A stretch of 64,000 nt of DNA from Ewingella americana ATCC 33852 (GCF_000735345.1 NZ_JMPJ01000038.1:1-64000), one strand, 5' to 3'; shown: positions 10,031 through 19,053, counted from the first letter of the stretch. Made by a program: numbers and translations. The notes: generated by a model not told the origin, from the letters alone.

Positions 10031-10160
10031 GATCCGTTGCAAAGTGATGATCACTACCAGCCTAAGAGGTGCAAATCCCTTGGGTGATAGCCCAGACGGA
10101 GTTTGCACTACCGGCCACAACGGATCACCGGCCAGCCCGAAAGCTGCCCCGCCTGAGCCA
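10031..10160. ncRNA. Structured element 1, cobalamin-riboswitch-like core (tentative)
   Basis: Nested pairing is visible. GATCCGTTG (10031-10039) pairs with CAACGGATC (10118-10126). GTGCAAA (10069-10075) pairs with TTTGCAC (10102-10108). TGGG (10081-10084) pairs with CCCA (10091-10094). On the plus strand GGTGCAAATCC resembles the GGTGnnAATCC core of cobalamin riboswitches, and AGCCCGAAAGCTGCC (about 10134-10148) resembles the AGCCCGAAGACCTGCC B12-box region of the btuB leader. No cobalamin gene follows on the plus strand, so it may be a relic, or it may act on the minus strand as the sfsB leader. The family assignment is inference. Confidence 0.35.
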
Positions 10161-10217
10161 CCATTGAGATATTGTTTATTACGTGAACGAGTAATATGCA
10201 ATAGGTGTGCAGAGGCT

Positions 10218-10242
10218 GACGTATAAAATAAATATATACGTC
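10218..10242. other. AT-rich hairpin between the two structured elements
   Basis: GACGTATA (10218-10225) pairs perfectly with TATACGTC (10235-10242) around a 9-base loop. It has no T-tract on either strand and no gene beside it. It separates the two elements that share a TGCAAAT loop. Confidence 0.5.
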
Positions 10243-10247
10243 ATCGT

Positions 10248-10345
10248 TGTGGTATTCAGGGTGCAAATCCCGACTGCGGATTTTGCCGCAGCGCATGAAC
10301 TATACCCCAATCACTTAGTTGAAACCAAGTGAACCGACAGGGTTT
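10248..10345 (+). ncRNA. Structured element 2, second TGCAAAT-loop hairpin (tentative)
   Basis: GGTAT (about 10251) can pair with ATACC (about 10302). Inside lie GGG-TGCAAAT-CCC (10259-10271) and CTGCGG/CCGCAG (about 10274-10290). A further hairpin pairs TCACTT with AAGTGA around 10311-10332. The order TCAGGGTGCAAATCCC, then ACTGC, then GCCGCAGCG resembles the P4-P5 core of cobalamin riboswitches. Element 1 shares the exact 11-base word GTGCAAATCCC. No obvious plus-strand gene follows. Confidence 0.35.
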
Positions 10346-10389
10346 AATTAAGTCGCCTAAGTAACAAAGTCAAATAAGTGAACAGAATA

Positions 10390-10417
10390 GTCGTCCTAAA
10401 GAGAGAAAGAGGATGAC
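10390..10417. other. Hairpin near the 3' end of the LysR gene
   Basis: GTCGTCCT (10390-10397) pairs with AGGATGAC (10410-10417), with one G-U pair. The loop is purine-rich (AAAGAGAGAAAG). On the plus strand the 3' arm overlaps an ATG opening a 15-codon frame (MTKRNSSSFKGYALK) that stops inside the end of the LysR gene. The frame is too short to trust. The hairpin might help end LysR transcription, but there is no T-run. Confidence 0.35.
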
Positions 10418-10444
10418 AAAAAGAAATTCCTCATCGTTCAAAGG

Positions 10445-11389
10445 CTATGCGCTGAAGTGATTTTTGATTTTTGCCACGATTTTACCCAGTGCCTTATTCT
10501 GAAGTGATGTTTTATTGTGCACCATATAGATGTTGACGGGTAATAGAGAAAATTCAGTACTTAAAGATTTTATATTGAATGCGTTTTTTACTTTTTCAAA
10601 CAACCAAATAGGAATAATAGCAACAGTATCTGAGTTTTCTACCACGGATAAAATTGAGAATAATGAGCTACTGCGGAAACAAAATGTTCTTTCGCCAATG
10701 TTATCGTTAATGTTTTGCTGAGCGAGTTTGATGGCAGGGCCATCGGATTCCATAATTGAGAACTGCTCTAGTGCTGCTTGCTCCTTGTTAAGGGAGTTAT
10801 CCAACCGCGGATGGTCTTTGCGGCAAATAAATGTCAGGTTTTCCGTTAAAATCGGATAAGTGATTGAGGAAGAACTGTAGTGAGGATCACAATCAAAGAC
10901 CAAATCAGCTTTGCGATATTGTAATGCTTCGCTTGAAAGCATGACTGAGCTGCCATTATCGGCATGGACAACTTTAGTATTGGGCATTATCTCTTTGACC
11001 AGAGCCATCAACACGGGCAGCACGCGCATTGAAATATAGGGTGGGCAGCTGACAATCAGTCTGTTTCGCGCCGTAGAATTCATATAAACCGAAACATTTC
11101 GGGTTAATGCCTCAAAGCTTTCCTGGGTGGCCGAGAAAAGATTCACTGCTGTGACCGTGGCCGAAAGGTTACTCCCTTCGCGGACAAACAGGGGGTCTGA
11201 AAAGTATCCACGTAATTTATTTAATGACTGGCTCACAGCAGACGGGCTGATGTTGAGTAAAACCGAAGCTTTAGTGACGCTTTTCTGCGAGTAAATCGCA
11301 TGAAAAGTCGTCAGAAGGTTGTAGTCAAAGCTTTTGTCCCGTTTTAAGTCATCTTTCTTAAAATCATCTTTCTGTATGTCAGGATTCAC
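10445..11389 (-). CDS. LysR-family transcriptional regulator
   Basis: A 314-residue regulator with the LysR N-terminal winged helix (about 22-85: LLTTFHAIYSQKSVTKASVLLNIS, then SAVSQSLNKLRGYFSDPLFVREG). An effector-binding domain follows. The sequence resembles the LeuO/NodD-like branch, with an unusually charged N-terminal tail (KDDFKKDDLKRDKSF). The ribosome site GGGGAGA precedes ATG at 11389. It is divergent from the fimbrial operon across a 470-base AT-rich spacer, so control of the fimbriae is likely but not shown. Its AT-rich codon use resembles the fimbrial genes and suggests a shared origin by transfer. Confidence 0.9.
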   Translation of the reverse strand: MNPDIQKDDFKKDDLKRDKSFDYNLLTTFHAIYSQKSVTKASVLLNISPSAVSQSLNKLRGYFSDPLFVREGSNLSATVTAVNLFSATQESFEALTRNVSVYMNSTARNRLIVSCPPYISMRVLPVLMALVKEIMPNTKVVHADNGSSVMLSSEALQYRKADLVFDCDPHYSSSSITYPILTENLTFICRKDHPRLDNSLNKEQAALEQFSIMESDGPAIKLAQQNINDNIGERTFCFRSSSLFSILSVVENSDTVAIIPIWLFEKVKNAFNIKSLSTEFSLLPVNIYMVHNKTSLQNKALGKIVAKIKNHFSA

Positions 11390-11859
11390 ATTTATCTCCC
11401 CGTAAATTCAAATTGACCCTGTTTTAAATAATTCCCATAAATGATTGGAGTAGCAATCAGTGATGGTGTCAATGCCTGTGGTATTGCGCCGAAAATACTA
11501 AAAAAATAAAGAGAAATAAGATAGTGGGTAATACTTTAAATTTTAATTATCAAATTATCAAAACACATAAAGTCCTTTAAAAACAACAAGGTAAATCTCT
11601 TATTAATATACTAATTAATAAAAATAGTATCTAATTCAAACGAGATTTCATAGATAAGTAATATTATAGATTCAGCAAATGCTCTAAATAGATGTTAATC
11701 GTTTTTAGTATGTCTTAACAACTTCTGTGACTTTGTATAGTGGTACTGGTAAGTTCAATGGGTAAGAATATCTTCATCTTGAGGCGCAAAGGTAATTGAT
11801 ACTTCAAGGTATTAACGGGTTTCGCTAGATTGCGAAAAATAAGCCACTAAGGGACTATT
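11390..11859. promoter_or_regulatory. AT-rich regulatory spacer, LysR / fimbrial operon
   Basis: A 470-base spacer without a credible gene. A perfect inverted repeat TGATTG-N6-CAATCA at 11442-11459 lies about 50 bases upstream of the LysR start and has the form of a LysR-type site. Closer to the fimbrial genes, TATAGT follows TTAACA at 15-base spacing, a weak promoter candidate. I saw no pair of long inverted repeats that would mark a fimS-like invertible switch. Confidence 0.4.
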
Positions 11860-12390
11860 ATGAAAATGACTTCTTTATTTAAAATGGGTGTGTTAGCAGC
11901 AGGTTTAATTGCTGCAATGGGAGCGAGTGCGGCGGATGGTACTGTTAATATAAGTGGAAAAATTATTGCTGCAGGGTGCATTATTCAAGGTGCTTCTACG
12001 GTTGCCGCACAAATTGATTTTGGCACGCTGACTCCCGCGTCATTTCCTGCGGTAGGTACTCTCTCGCCTAAAAAAGACGTTAACTTTACTCTGGAAAACT
12101 GCCCGACTAGTGTGACCAGCACGAAACTTATTTTCACCGGCACTGCGAGTGTAACTGATGCAGCTCTTTTCGCATTAGACCCGAGCTCTACTGCCACGGG
12201 ATTGGGTATTGCCTTATTTAATAAAAACGGCTCGCAGATTCCTGCTAATGGGACCTCAGTTGTGTTCCCAATTGATGCGACAACACATACTGCAACTATT
12301 GCTCTTCAAACTGCGGTGAAATCGACTGAGAAAACGGTGGGTGGTGGTACTTTTGTATCTCGTGCTATTTTCGCCATGACGTATAACTAA
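11860..12390 (+). CDS. Fimbrial major subunit (type 1-like pilin)
   Basis: A 176-residue pilin. The signal peptide ends at about GASAADGTV. The mature protein has the conserved first cysteine in AAGCIIQG and the second in LENCPTS, which form the pilin disulfide. The C-terminal beta-zipper segment ends FAMTYN, with the penultimate Tyr typical of chaperone-usher subunits. The ribosome site AAGGGA precedes the start. As the first and best-initiated gene of the operon it is the likely major rod subunit. Confidence 0.92.
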   Translation: MKMTSLFKMGVLAAGLIAAMGASAADGTVNISGKIIAAGCIIQGASTVAAQIDFGTLTPASFPAVGTLSPKKDVNFTLENCPTSVTSTKLIFTGTASVTDAALFALDPSSTATGLGIALFNKNGSQIPANGTSVVFPIDATTHTATIALQTAVKSTEKTVGGGTFVSRAIFAMTYN

Positions 12391-12462
12391 TACTGACAGT
12401 TAAAGAGTGATACCTTTATTAATTAAGGTGTTAATCAACCAGGTTAAAAGGATTAAACCAAA

Positions 12463-12978
12463 ATGAAAAAATTAAGTATTGCTGTAGCGATTATGTTAGG
12501 TATGGCTTGTTCTGGTGCTCAGGCGGTTGGCGAATTGGGACAACTTATTTTTAACGGGAAAATCTCCAGTTCGGCTTGTACTATCGATACCGCGGGTACG
12601 ACTTCATCAATTGTCTATGATACGTTATCTGCAGCAAATATTAGTTATCCAGTGTACAAAACTGCTCATGCTCTTAAGCCGATGACGATTAAATTAGTAA
12701 ACTGTCCTGTCGGCCTTCCTATTAAGGTGAAGTTCGAAGGTTCTTATGATGAACCTATGAAGTTATTTAAAGACTCATCAGGAAAAAATATAGGCGTGGC
12801 AATTTATAACAGAGATAGTCTCGATAAAATCGACGGTGATAAGTTTGTAACCAAGAAAACATCAGCAAGTGGCGACAACCTACTTGATTATGATGTGGTT
12901 TTGGGGAAATGGAAAAACGCCGTTGCTGAACCAGGCAATTATGCTATCGCCATTAATTATACCATGTCTTACGAATAA
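12463..12978 (+). CDS. Fimbrial minor subunit
   Basis: A 171-residue pilin-domain protein with signal peptide (cleavage near GAQAVGE), cysteines in SSACTID and LVNCPVG, and the C-terminal motif AINYTMSYE. It lies 72 bases after the major pilin and before the chaperone. It is more diverged and more lysine-rich than the first subunit, so it may be an adaptor or second rod subunit. The family is certain; the exact position in the pilus is inference. Confidence 0.88.
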   Translation: MKKLSIAVAIMLGMACSGAQAVGELGQLIFNGKISSSACTIDTAGTTSSIVYDTLSAANISYPVYKTAHALKPMTIKLVNCPVGLPIKVKFEGSYDEPMKLFKDSSGKNIGVAIYNRDSLDKIDGDKFVTKKTSASGDNLLDYDVVLGKWKNAVAEPGNYAIAINYTMSYE

Positions 12979-13059
12979 TCTTTTTTCTTCATTAAATGTG
13001 CTGGCCCTGTGTGGTTTATATCCTATCGGGGGCAGCATTGTATTTTTATAGAGGCTATT

Positions 13060-13734
13060 ATGAAAAGAATTTCTGCTCTATGCTGTGGTGCTTTAGCTTT
13101 ATTATTAGTCGCGCCGGCCTTCGCGGGGTTCTCAGTGGGAGCTACTCGCGTCGTATATTCTTCTGATATGAAAGAAGCATCTCTGTCAGTTAAAAATACC
13201 GAGAATTCTAGTGTCTACCTTATTCGTTCCTGGGTAAGTTCAGATAAGGCAGGTGAGAAGGTGCCTTTTCTAACTACTCCACCATTATTCCGTATCGATC
13301 CGGGACAGGATAATGCCTTGCGAATCACCCAAACCAGTTCAGCCCTTCCTCAGGATAGAGAGTCAGTTTACTGGTTGAACACTTTGGCTATTCCGCCATC
13401 GACTAAAGACAAAAACACTTTACAATTCGCCATTAATACCCGAATTAAACTTATTTATCGCCCCGCTGCACTAAATGATAAGAAAGCCGTAGAAGCAGCA
13501 TATCAGCAGGCCAAGTTTGCACGCTCGGGAAATAAAATAAGTGTCAGTAATCCTACACCCTATTACCTTAATCTCACTAAAGTCACCATTAATAATAATG
13601 AGTTAAATGAAGGGTTTATGGTCCCCCCGAACTCCTCCCTTGAAATTCCTAATGTCCCCGTAGGGAATAGCGTCACTTGGCAAGCTATTAATGACTATGG
13701 CGGTTTGAGTCAAAAGTATACCGCTAATTTTTAA
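13060..13734 (+). CDS. Periplasmic fimbrial chaperone (PapD/FimC family)
   Basis: A 224-residue chaperone. I start it at ATG 13060, which has a GAGG ribosome site; an in-frame start at 13009 has no such support. The signal peptide ends near PAFAGFSVG. Two Ig-like domains follow. The strand with SVGATRVVYSSDMKEASLSVKN, the Arg/Lys subunit-anchoring residues and the FRIDPGQDNALRI and LIYRP motifs are typical of the family. It caps pilin subunits by donor-strand complementation and delivers them to the usher encoded next. Confidence 0.93.
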   Translation: MKRISALCCGALALLLVAPAFAGFSVGATRVVYSSDMKEASLSVKNTENSSVYLIRSWVSSDKAGEKVPFLTTPPLFRIDPGQDNALRITQTSSALPQDRESVYWLNTLAIPPSTKDKNTLQFAINTRIKLIYRPAALNDKKAVEAAYQQAKFARSGNKISVSNPTPYYLNLTKVTINNNELNEGFMVPPNSSLEIPNVPVGNSVTWQAINDYGGLSQKYTANF

Positions 13735-13780
13735 ACATGAGTTGATTTAATATTGTTCATTTTAAAAGGGATGTTGGCCT

Positions 13781-16444
13781 GTGATCATGGAAAAAAACAA
13801 GAGGAACCATGTGGATATATGTCCTGTGGCTGTAAATGCCTATAGGCTAAATAAACATCAACTTATATGTAACAGTTTTCCCTATTCTTTTATATTGAAG
13901 CCGCTTTCATTTTTTATATTTTTGTCTTTGCCGGGCATGGCTTATTCGGCAGATACCTTCAACTTTGAAATGATTAAAGCTGCGGGCGGTGCAGGGGATT
14001 TGCAAAATGTTAATTTAGACTATTTTGCAGAAAAGGGCGGGCAAATGCCCGGCACCTATAAAGTAGATATCTATCTAAACAATCGACAAGTTGACTCACG
14101 AAGCCTTAAATTTGTGAGCTTACCCAATGCGCCAGGCAAGCTGTATGCGGTTATCTCGCCGGCGACGCTGGAGGAGTATGGGGTTAAGATTGATGTGTTT
14201 CCGAAGCTAAAAGCTATTGCCCCTGATGCTTCGCTGACTGAACCCCTTAGTAGCTATGTGCCTGATGCCAGTGAAACTCTGGATATTACCCGCCTACGCT
14301 ATGACATTTCTGTGCCGCAGATTGGCGTAAAACAGAACCCACGTAACGCGGTTGATCCAAAGCGCTGGGATGAGGGTATCCCAGCATTTACACTTAATTA
14401 TGGCTATTCCGGCTCAACGACGCAGCAAGATGACAGCGGGCAGTCCAAGAGTAACTTCCTTAACTTACGCTCCGGGCTGAATGTCGGACCTTGGCGCTTG
14501 CGTAATTATTCGACTTACAGTGACCAATCTACAGATGGCACGCACGGGGGTGACGACACGCATATCCGGCACTATGAATCAATCAACACCTATATGCAGC
14601 GTAATGTGCACTTTTTGCAGGGCGGGCAGCTAACGCTTGGGCAATATTCTACATTGGCTGACGTGTTTAACAGCATTCAGTTTACGGGGGCGCAAGTGGC
14701 TTCAGACGACCAAATGCTGCCAGATTCTATGAGCCAGTTCGCTCCGACCGTTCGCGGTATCGCTAAATCCACTGCTCAGGTCACTATCAAGCAGAACGGC
14801 TACCAAATTTATCAAGCTACCGTATCGCCGGGGCCTTTTGCTATTACCGATCTTTATCCATCTGGTAATGGCGGTGATATGGAAGTGACCATTACTGAGT
14901 CTGATGGTTCGGTGACAAAATTTAATGTGGCGAGTAACACATTACCGATTTTACAACGCGAGGGCCGTCTTAAATATAATTTAGTCGTGGGGAAATATCG
15001 CAGTGGCTATGAGAATACCGAGACGCCTAACTTCCTGCAGATAACCAATATTTATGGTCTGACGGCGCGAACGACGATATACGGCGGTATTCAGTATGCT
15101 GAAAACTATCGAGCGGCAACGGCTGGGGTAGGCTTTGACCTCGGTTCACTTGGCGCAGTGTCAATTGACGGCACTCAGGCCACCAGTAACTTCATAAATG
15201 ATGACTCGATGGGCACCAAGAAAGGGCATTCCTATCGCGCAATGTATTCTAAAAACTTTGAGCCAACGGATACGACTGTTCGTATTGCCGGCTACCGTTA
15301 TTCCACTCGCGGTTACTACACGTTCAGTGATGTACAGGACTACCAGCAGGACAGCGGCGACGATTTTGATGACTACAACCGTTCGCATAATCAGCGCAGT
15401 AAAGTGCAAGTGTCGATCAACCAAGCAGTGGGTGATTATGGTTCGATTTATATCAGTGGCAGCCAGCAAGATTATTGGGCCGGTGATGGCAAAGAAACCC
15501 TGTTACAGCTGGGTTACAACACTGCCATTTCAGGGGTCAACGTCGGCTTTGACTACAACTACTCTAAAAACCCAGGGGTGACTAAGGCCGACCAGATTTT
15601 TGCCTTCAACCTGTCTATCCCTCTTGACAGATTTTTGGGCACATCGGGAACCTGGGCGAGCTACAACATGACCAGCAATCGTCATGGCCCCCTCACTCAG
15701 CAAGCCGGGATCAACGGCAGTTTGCTGAAAGACAATAGACTAAGTTATAGCGTGCAACAGGGGTACCAAAGCCAGGACGGCGGTAATTCGGGTAATGCCA
15801 ACATGGATTACAAAGGGGGCTCTGGTGAAAGCAATCTTGGCTACAGCTATGACAGAAACAGTCAACGATGGAGCTATGGCCTGCGTGGCGGCATCGTGGC
15901 GCACGAAAACGGTCTGACCCTTTCCCAACCATTGGGAGATACCATTGCCTTGGTGAAAGCGCCGGGGGCCGGTGGGGTCAATGTGCAAAATAACGCCGGT
16001 GTGCATACCGACTGGCGTGGTTACGCCGTGGTGCCTTATGCCCAGCCTTATCGCAAAAACAGCGTTAGTCTGGACACTCAAAGCTTCGGCAATGATGTGG
16101 ATATGGAAACCAGTAAAGTGACAGTGGTTCCAACTCGTGGTGCTGTGGTTCGCGCTGATTTCGACACGCGTATCGGTCAACGTGCCCTTATTCAGTTGTT
16201 GTTCATGGGGAAAGTGGTGCCGTTCGGTGCGACAGTTAGCTTGGTTGAAGATAGCCGCACGATCACCGGTATTGTCAGCGAAAACGGCGAAGTTTATCTC
16301 ACTGGCTTGCCAGAGAAAGGGAAGATCTTCGCCAAATGGGGTAATGAAAGTCATGAGCAGTGCTATGGCATTTATTCGCTGGTAAAAAACAAAACCGATG
16401 ACCCGACAGCATTGATTAAAAACATTACGGCACAGTGCCGTTAA
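13781..16444 (+). CDS. Fimbrial outer-membrane usher (FimD family)
   Basis: An 887-residue usher that assembles and exports pilin subunits. It has an N-terminal chaperone-binding domain from FNFEMIKAAGG, the barrel, a plug region (GAQVASDDQMLPDSM...FAPTVRGIA) and C-terminal domains with GRGAVVRADFDTRIGQR-like sequence. The last Cys pair (EQCYG and TAQCR) is conserved. GTG at 13781 follows AAGGG by 10 bases and is the likely start, with ATG 13787 as alternative. The segment before the predicted cleavage (AYS-ADTF) is about 56 residues, twice the usual signal length, with no internal start codon to shorten it sensibly. Confidence 0.94.
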   Translation: MIMEKNKRNHVDICPVAVNAYRLNKHQLICNSFPYSFILKPLSFFIFLSLPGMAYSADTFNFEMIKAAGGAGDLQNVNLDYFAEKGGQMPGTYKVDIYLNNRQVDSRSLKFVSLPNAPGKLYAVISPATLEEYGVKIDVFPKLKAIAPDASLTEPLSSYVPDASETLDITRLRYDISVPQIGVKQNPRNAVDPKRWDEGIPAFTLNYGYSGSTTQQDDSGQSKSNFLNLRSGLNVGPWRLRNYSTYSDQSTDGTHGGDDTHIRHYESINTYMQRNVHFLQGGQLTLGQYSTLADVFNSIQFTGAQVASDDQMLPDSMSQFAPTVRGIAKSTAQVTIKQNGYQIYQATVSPGPFAITDLYPSGNGGDMEVTITESDGSVTKFNVASNTLPILQREGRLKYNLVVGKYRSGYENTETPNFLQITNIYGLTARTTIYGGIQYAENYRAATAGVGFDLGSLGAVSIDGTQATSNFINDDSMGTKKGHSYRAMYSKNFEPTDTTVRIAGYRYSTRGYYTFSDVQDYQQDSGDDFDDYNRSHNQRSKVQVSINQAVGDYGSIYISGSQQDYWAGDGKETLLQLGYNTAISGVNVGFDYNYSKNPGVTKADQIFAFNLSIPLDRFLGTSGTWASYNMTSNRHGPLTQQAGINGSLLKDNRLSYSVQQGYQSQDGGNSGNANMDYKGGSGESNLGYSYDRNSQRWSYGLRGGIVAHENGLTLSQPLGDTIALVKAPGAGGVNVQNNAGVHTDWRGYAVVPYAQPYRKNSVSLDTQSFGNDVDMETSKVTVVPTRGAVVRADFDTRIGQRALIQLLFMGKVVPFGATVSLVEDSRTITGIVSENGEVYLTGLPEKGKIFAKWGNESHEQCYGIYSLVKNKTDDPTALIKNITAQCR

Positions 16445-16465
16445 AGGCGCAGCAGGAGAACACCT

Positions 16466-17404
16466 ATGGAGAGTACAAGGAACGTAAGCCTGAGTCTTGG
16501 GTTGCTGGTGGCGTTGGGCTTCTCAACTAATGCGCTGGCGGACTGCGCCGCTCTGGGCAGCGCGGTGAACAGTACCATCAATATGGGCAGTATAACCGTG
16601 CAACGAGACCTGCCCGTCGGGGCAGAGATAAGCCGTAAAGTGATCCCCGCTGAAACGACAGCCATCACCGGCGCTTGTTCAACGGGCACCTTTAGAGAGA
16701 GTGGTTCGGTGAATCAAGCCAACTACCGTTCTCTAGATGGTACAAACACTTATGCCAGTGGTATCAACGGCGTGGGGCTCAAGCTGAAGGTGCGCGGGCA
16801 GTATGTGCCGAGCAGCGGCTATCATTGGGAGACCAATATTTCTACCAACGGCTCGATTCGGTATAACCCGGAAATTGAGGTGATTTTGGTAAAAACGGGC
16901 GACATAACCTCGGGTCCACTGGCACTCGGCCCGCTGATTTCCGTGGCGGTGAATGCGACTAATGATGCTGCGGTGACTTACAGCCTTGCTTCCGGCAATG
17001 TCATGCAGGCGTCGTGCGAAATAACCGGTTCAAGCCGCATCCCAGTAGCAATGGGCGAAGCCAAGATGGAAGATTTCAAGGGTAAAGGTTCTACCCTGAC
17101 GCCGGTTAATATCAACATTCCACTGCATTGTGATAGTAACGCTAAAGTGAATATCAGCTTTGCCGCTACTTCGTCGAAAGGCGACGGCATTATTGATTTG
17201 ACCAGTGGTGGTGCAGAGGGTGTGGGTATTCAGCTCAAACTGCGTGACACGCGGGTGGATTTCGACCACACGCTGTTTGTTGCTCAGGCGACAGAGCAGG
17301 GGAATTTTAATATCCCGTTATCTGCTGTTTACATTCAGACAGCGGACAAAATCAAGCCGGGAGATGCCAACGCGGTGGCGAATTTCACCATTAGCTACCA
17401 GTGA
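16466..17404 (+). CDS. Fimbrial tip adhesin-like protein
   Basis: A 312-residue exported protein with signal cleavage near ALADCAAL. The N-terminal half (about 27-170) looks like a lectin-type receptor domain. The C-terminal half, from about 175, is a pilin domain with cysteines in QASCEIT and LHCDSN and the terminal motif FTISYQ. The two-domain plan and last position in the operon match FimH-like tip adhesins. The receptor is unknown. It starts 21 bases after the usher stop. Confidence 0.85.
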   Translation: MESTRNVSLSLGLLVALGFSTNALADCAALGSAVNSTINMGSITVQRDLPVGAEISRKVIPAETTAITGACSTGTFRESGSVNQANYRSLDGTNTYASGINGVGLKLKVRGQYVPSSGYHWETNISTNGSIRYNPEIEVILVKTGDITSGPLALGPLISVAVNATNDAAVTYSLASGNVMQASCEITGSSRIPVAMGEAKMEDFKGKGSTLTPVNINIPLHCDSNAKVNISFAATSSKGDGIIDLTSGGAEGVGIQLKLRDTRVDFDHTLFVAQATEQGNFNIPLSAVYIQTADKIKPGDANAVANFTISYQ

Positions 17405-17420
17405 TTTTGCATTAAAACAA

Positions 17421-17450
17421 AAGGCCGGAAAGTCTGCACTTTCCGGCCTT
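17421..17450. terminator. Bidirectional terminator, fimbrial operon / phoA
   Basis: A 13-base perfect stem, AAGGCCGGAAAGT (17421-17433) with its complement (17438-17450), encloses a 4-base loop. T-rich sequence follows on the plus strand and A-rich sequence precedes it, so it can serve both converging genes. Confidence 0.85.
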
Positions 17451-17485
17451 TGTGTTTATTTTTTAGTTACCTGCCAAAGCCTGAC

Positions 17486-18904
17486 TTATTTAATCGCCAT
17501 GGCTTCTTTCATGGTGAAGAACAGATCCGTTTGGTCGGTCAGGCCCACCACGTTAGCAGCAAACGGGCCGTAGGCCGCGACGCGCAACTGGGTGCCAGTA
17601 TGGCCCTGTGAATCCTCTTCTGAGTTGCCATAGCTGATGGTCATTGGCGCACCGTCTTTGGTGGTCAGGGTCTGCGTCAGCCCCGGCGCCTTCGCATCTT
17701 TCTCAACAATCTGGCTAGAGTGGGCGTGGTCGGCGGTCACGATAACCAGCGTGTTGCCGTCTTTACGGGCAAACTCCAGCGCTTTCTGCACGGCTTCGTC
17801 CAAATCAACCGTCTCGCCAAACTGTCCGCACGGGTTCGCCGCGTGGTCCTGTTTGTCGATGGACGCGCCTTCCACTTGCAGGAAGAAGCCTTTCTCCTGC
17901 GTCTTCAGCAGGTCGATGGCTTTCTCAGTCATTGCGGCGAGCGTTGGAATGTCGCTGGTGCGCTGTGGATTAGCTTCGCAGGTGACAGCCGGTTTATCGA
18001 TATTGCCGTGGTAGCTGGCTTTAGGGCCGTACCAGCGCACTGGCATGTTGCCCGGGGAGAACAGACCTAACAGCGGTTTTTGCTGGTCTGCAAGGGTGAT
18101 TTTCGCCAGCTCATCGGCGTTTTCTACCCACTGATAGCCCTGCGCGGTGGCCTGATCTTTCAGTGATTTCCCGGCAAACTCGCCGCTTTTGGCTAACTGG
18201 CCGAAGGATTTCGCGCCGCCGCCCAGCGTGACGTCAGCACGTGCTTTGATCAGCTGTTCGGTGATGGAGCCTTTGCCGCCGTTCTCCAGCGCATTGGTTG
18301 GGCATTTCTCGCTGGTTTCTTCCGGGCCGTAGCACTTACGGGAGGTGACGTGGGAGATTTGCGCCGCCGGAGTGGCGTCCTGCAATTCGGCGGTGGAGAC
18401 GTTACCTGTGGCTTTGCCCGCCGCTTTCGCCAGTTCGAGAATGGTGACGTGGTCCTTGCCGTTGACATCCACACCCAGCGCGCCGTTGTAGGTTTTCACG
18501 CCGGTAGACCACGCGGTGGCGGATGCCGCCGAGTCAGTCACGTAGTCCGGCTTATGGCTCTTTTTATCCAAAGAGTAGTGAGTGTATTGGCCGGTCAATG
18601 GCAGGGCATCGATGCCTTTGAAATAGCCGCCCGCGCCTTCGGCATAGTTACGCGCCGAGGTGATTTCTGAGTCGCCCATGCCATCGCCAATCAGCAGGAT
18701 GACGTTTTTCACCGTCTTATTGGTCAGTGAGGCTTTCAAGGCTTCCGTGGTGTCGCCGGTCAAACGGCGCGCGCCGCCTTGTTCGGTGATGTCGCCTTTG
18801 GCGGCGCGGGAGGTCAGGGCGTCATCGGCGATGGCGCTGCTGGCAGAGGTCAGAAGCAGGGCGGTAACTACGGAACGAGCAACAAAAGAGAGAGGCAGGT
18901 GCAT
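17486..18904 (-). CDS. phoA: Alkaline phosphatase PhoA
   Basis: A 472-residue periplasmic zinc/magnesium phosphomonoesterase. The signal peptide ends near [16 protein letters not shown] supplies metal ligands, and S125 (precursor numbering) in [14 protein letters not shown] is the phosphorylated serine. [14 protein letters not shown] and VTADHAHS complete the metal site. Four cysteines allow the two disulfides of the E. coli enzyme. It releases phosphate during phosphate starvation. A pho box 82 bases upstream supports PhoB control. It is transcribed alone. Confidence 0.97.
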   Translation of the reverse strand: MHLPLSFVARSVVTALLLTSASSAIADDALTSRAAKGDITEQGGARRLTGDTTEALKASLTNKTVKNVILLIGDGMGDSEITSARNYAEGAGGYFKGIDALPLTGQYTHYSLDKKSHKPDYVTDSAASATAWSTGVKTYNGALGVDVNGKDHVTILELAKAAGKATGNVSTAELQDATPAAQISHVTSRKCYGPEETSEKCPTNALENGGKGSITEQLIKARADVTLGGGAKSFGQLAKSGEFAGKSLKDQATAQGYQWVENADELAKITLADQQKPLLGLFSPGNMPVRWYGPKASYHGNIDKPAVTCEANPQRTSDIPTLAAMTEKAIDLLKTQEKGFFLQVEGASIDKQDHAANPCGQFGETVDLDEAVQKALEFARKDGNTLVIVTADHAHSSQIVEKDAKAPGLTQTLTTKDGAPMTISYGNSEEDSQGHTGTQLRVAAYGPFAANVVGLTDQTDLFFTMKEAMAIK

Positions 18905-18985
18905 AACAAAACTCCGTGTAATGAAGACCAGAAAACAAGAGATACAGTTTGTCGTACTTTGTTACACGGGAGCATAAGTCAGCGG

Positions 18986-19004
18986 CGTGACGCTTTTATG
19001 ACAT
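18986..19004 (-). promoter_or_regulatory. Pho box upstream of phoA
   Basis: On the minus strand ATGTCATAAAAGCGTCACG gives two PhoB half-sites (TGTCATA and CGTCACG) separated by four bases, close to the E. coli phoA box. It lies 82-100 bases upstream of the phoA start, where a PhoB-activated promoter is expected. Confidence 0.8.
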
Positions 19005-19026
19005 GAAGGATTTTTAGCGAGGAAAA

Positions 19027-19053
19027 TAAAAAAAGCCCCTCATGGAGGGGCTT
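19027..19053 (-). terminator. Terminator of ldtB
   Basis: AAGCCCCTC (19033-19041) pairs with GAGGGGCTT (19045-19053) around a 3-base loop. On the minus strand the stem is followed by seven T residues. It ends the ldtB transcript before the phoA promoter. Confidence 0.85.

Noticed and set aside
10259-10271. tRNA-like T-arm (GGG-TGCAAAT-CCC)
   Set aside because: The loop size fits, but no acceptor, D or anticodon arm can be built around it, and there is no CCA end or tRNA-length spacing.
10414-10461. 15-codon ORF MTKRNSSSFKGYALK after the structured block
   Set aside because: AGAGG abuts the ATG with no spacer, and the frame stops inside the LysR gene end. It could be a relic of a lost gene but cannot be supported.
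11390-11859. fimS-like invertible promoter
   Set aside because: I found no pair of long inverted repeats in the spacer and no recombinase gene in the locus.
15740-16354. Frame of 204 codons on the minus strand inside the usher gene
   Set aside because: It is antisense to a clear FimD-family gene and its composition is that of a frame shadow.
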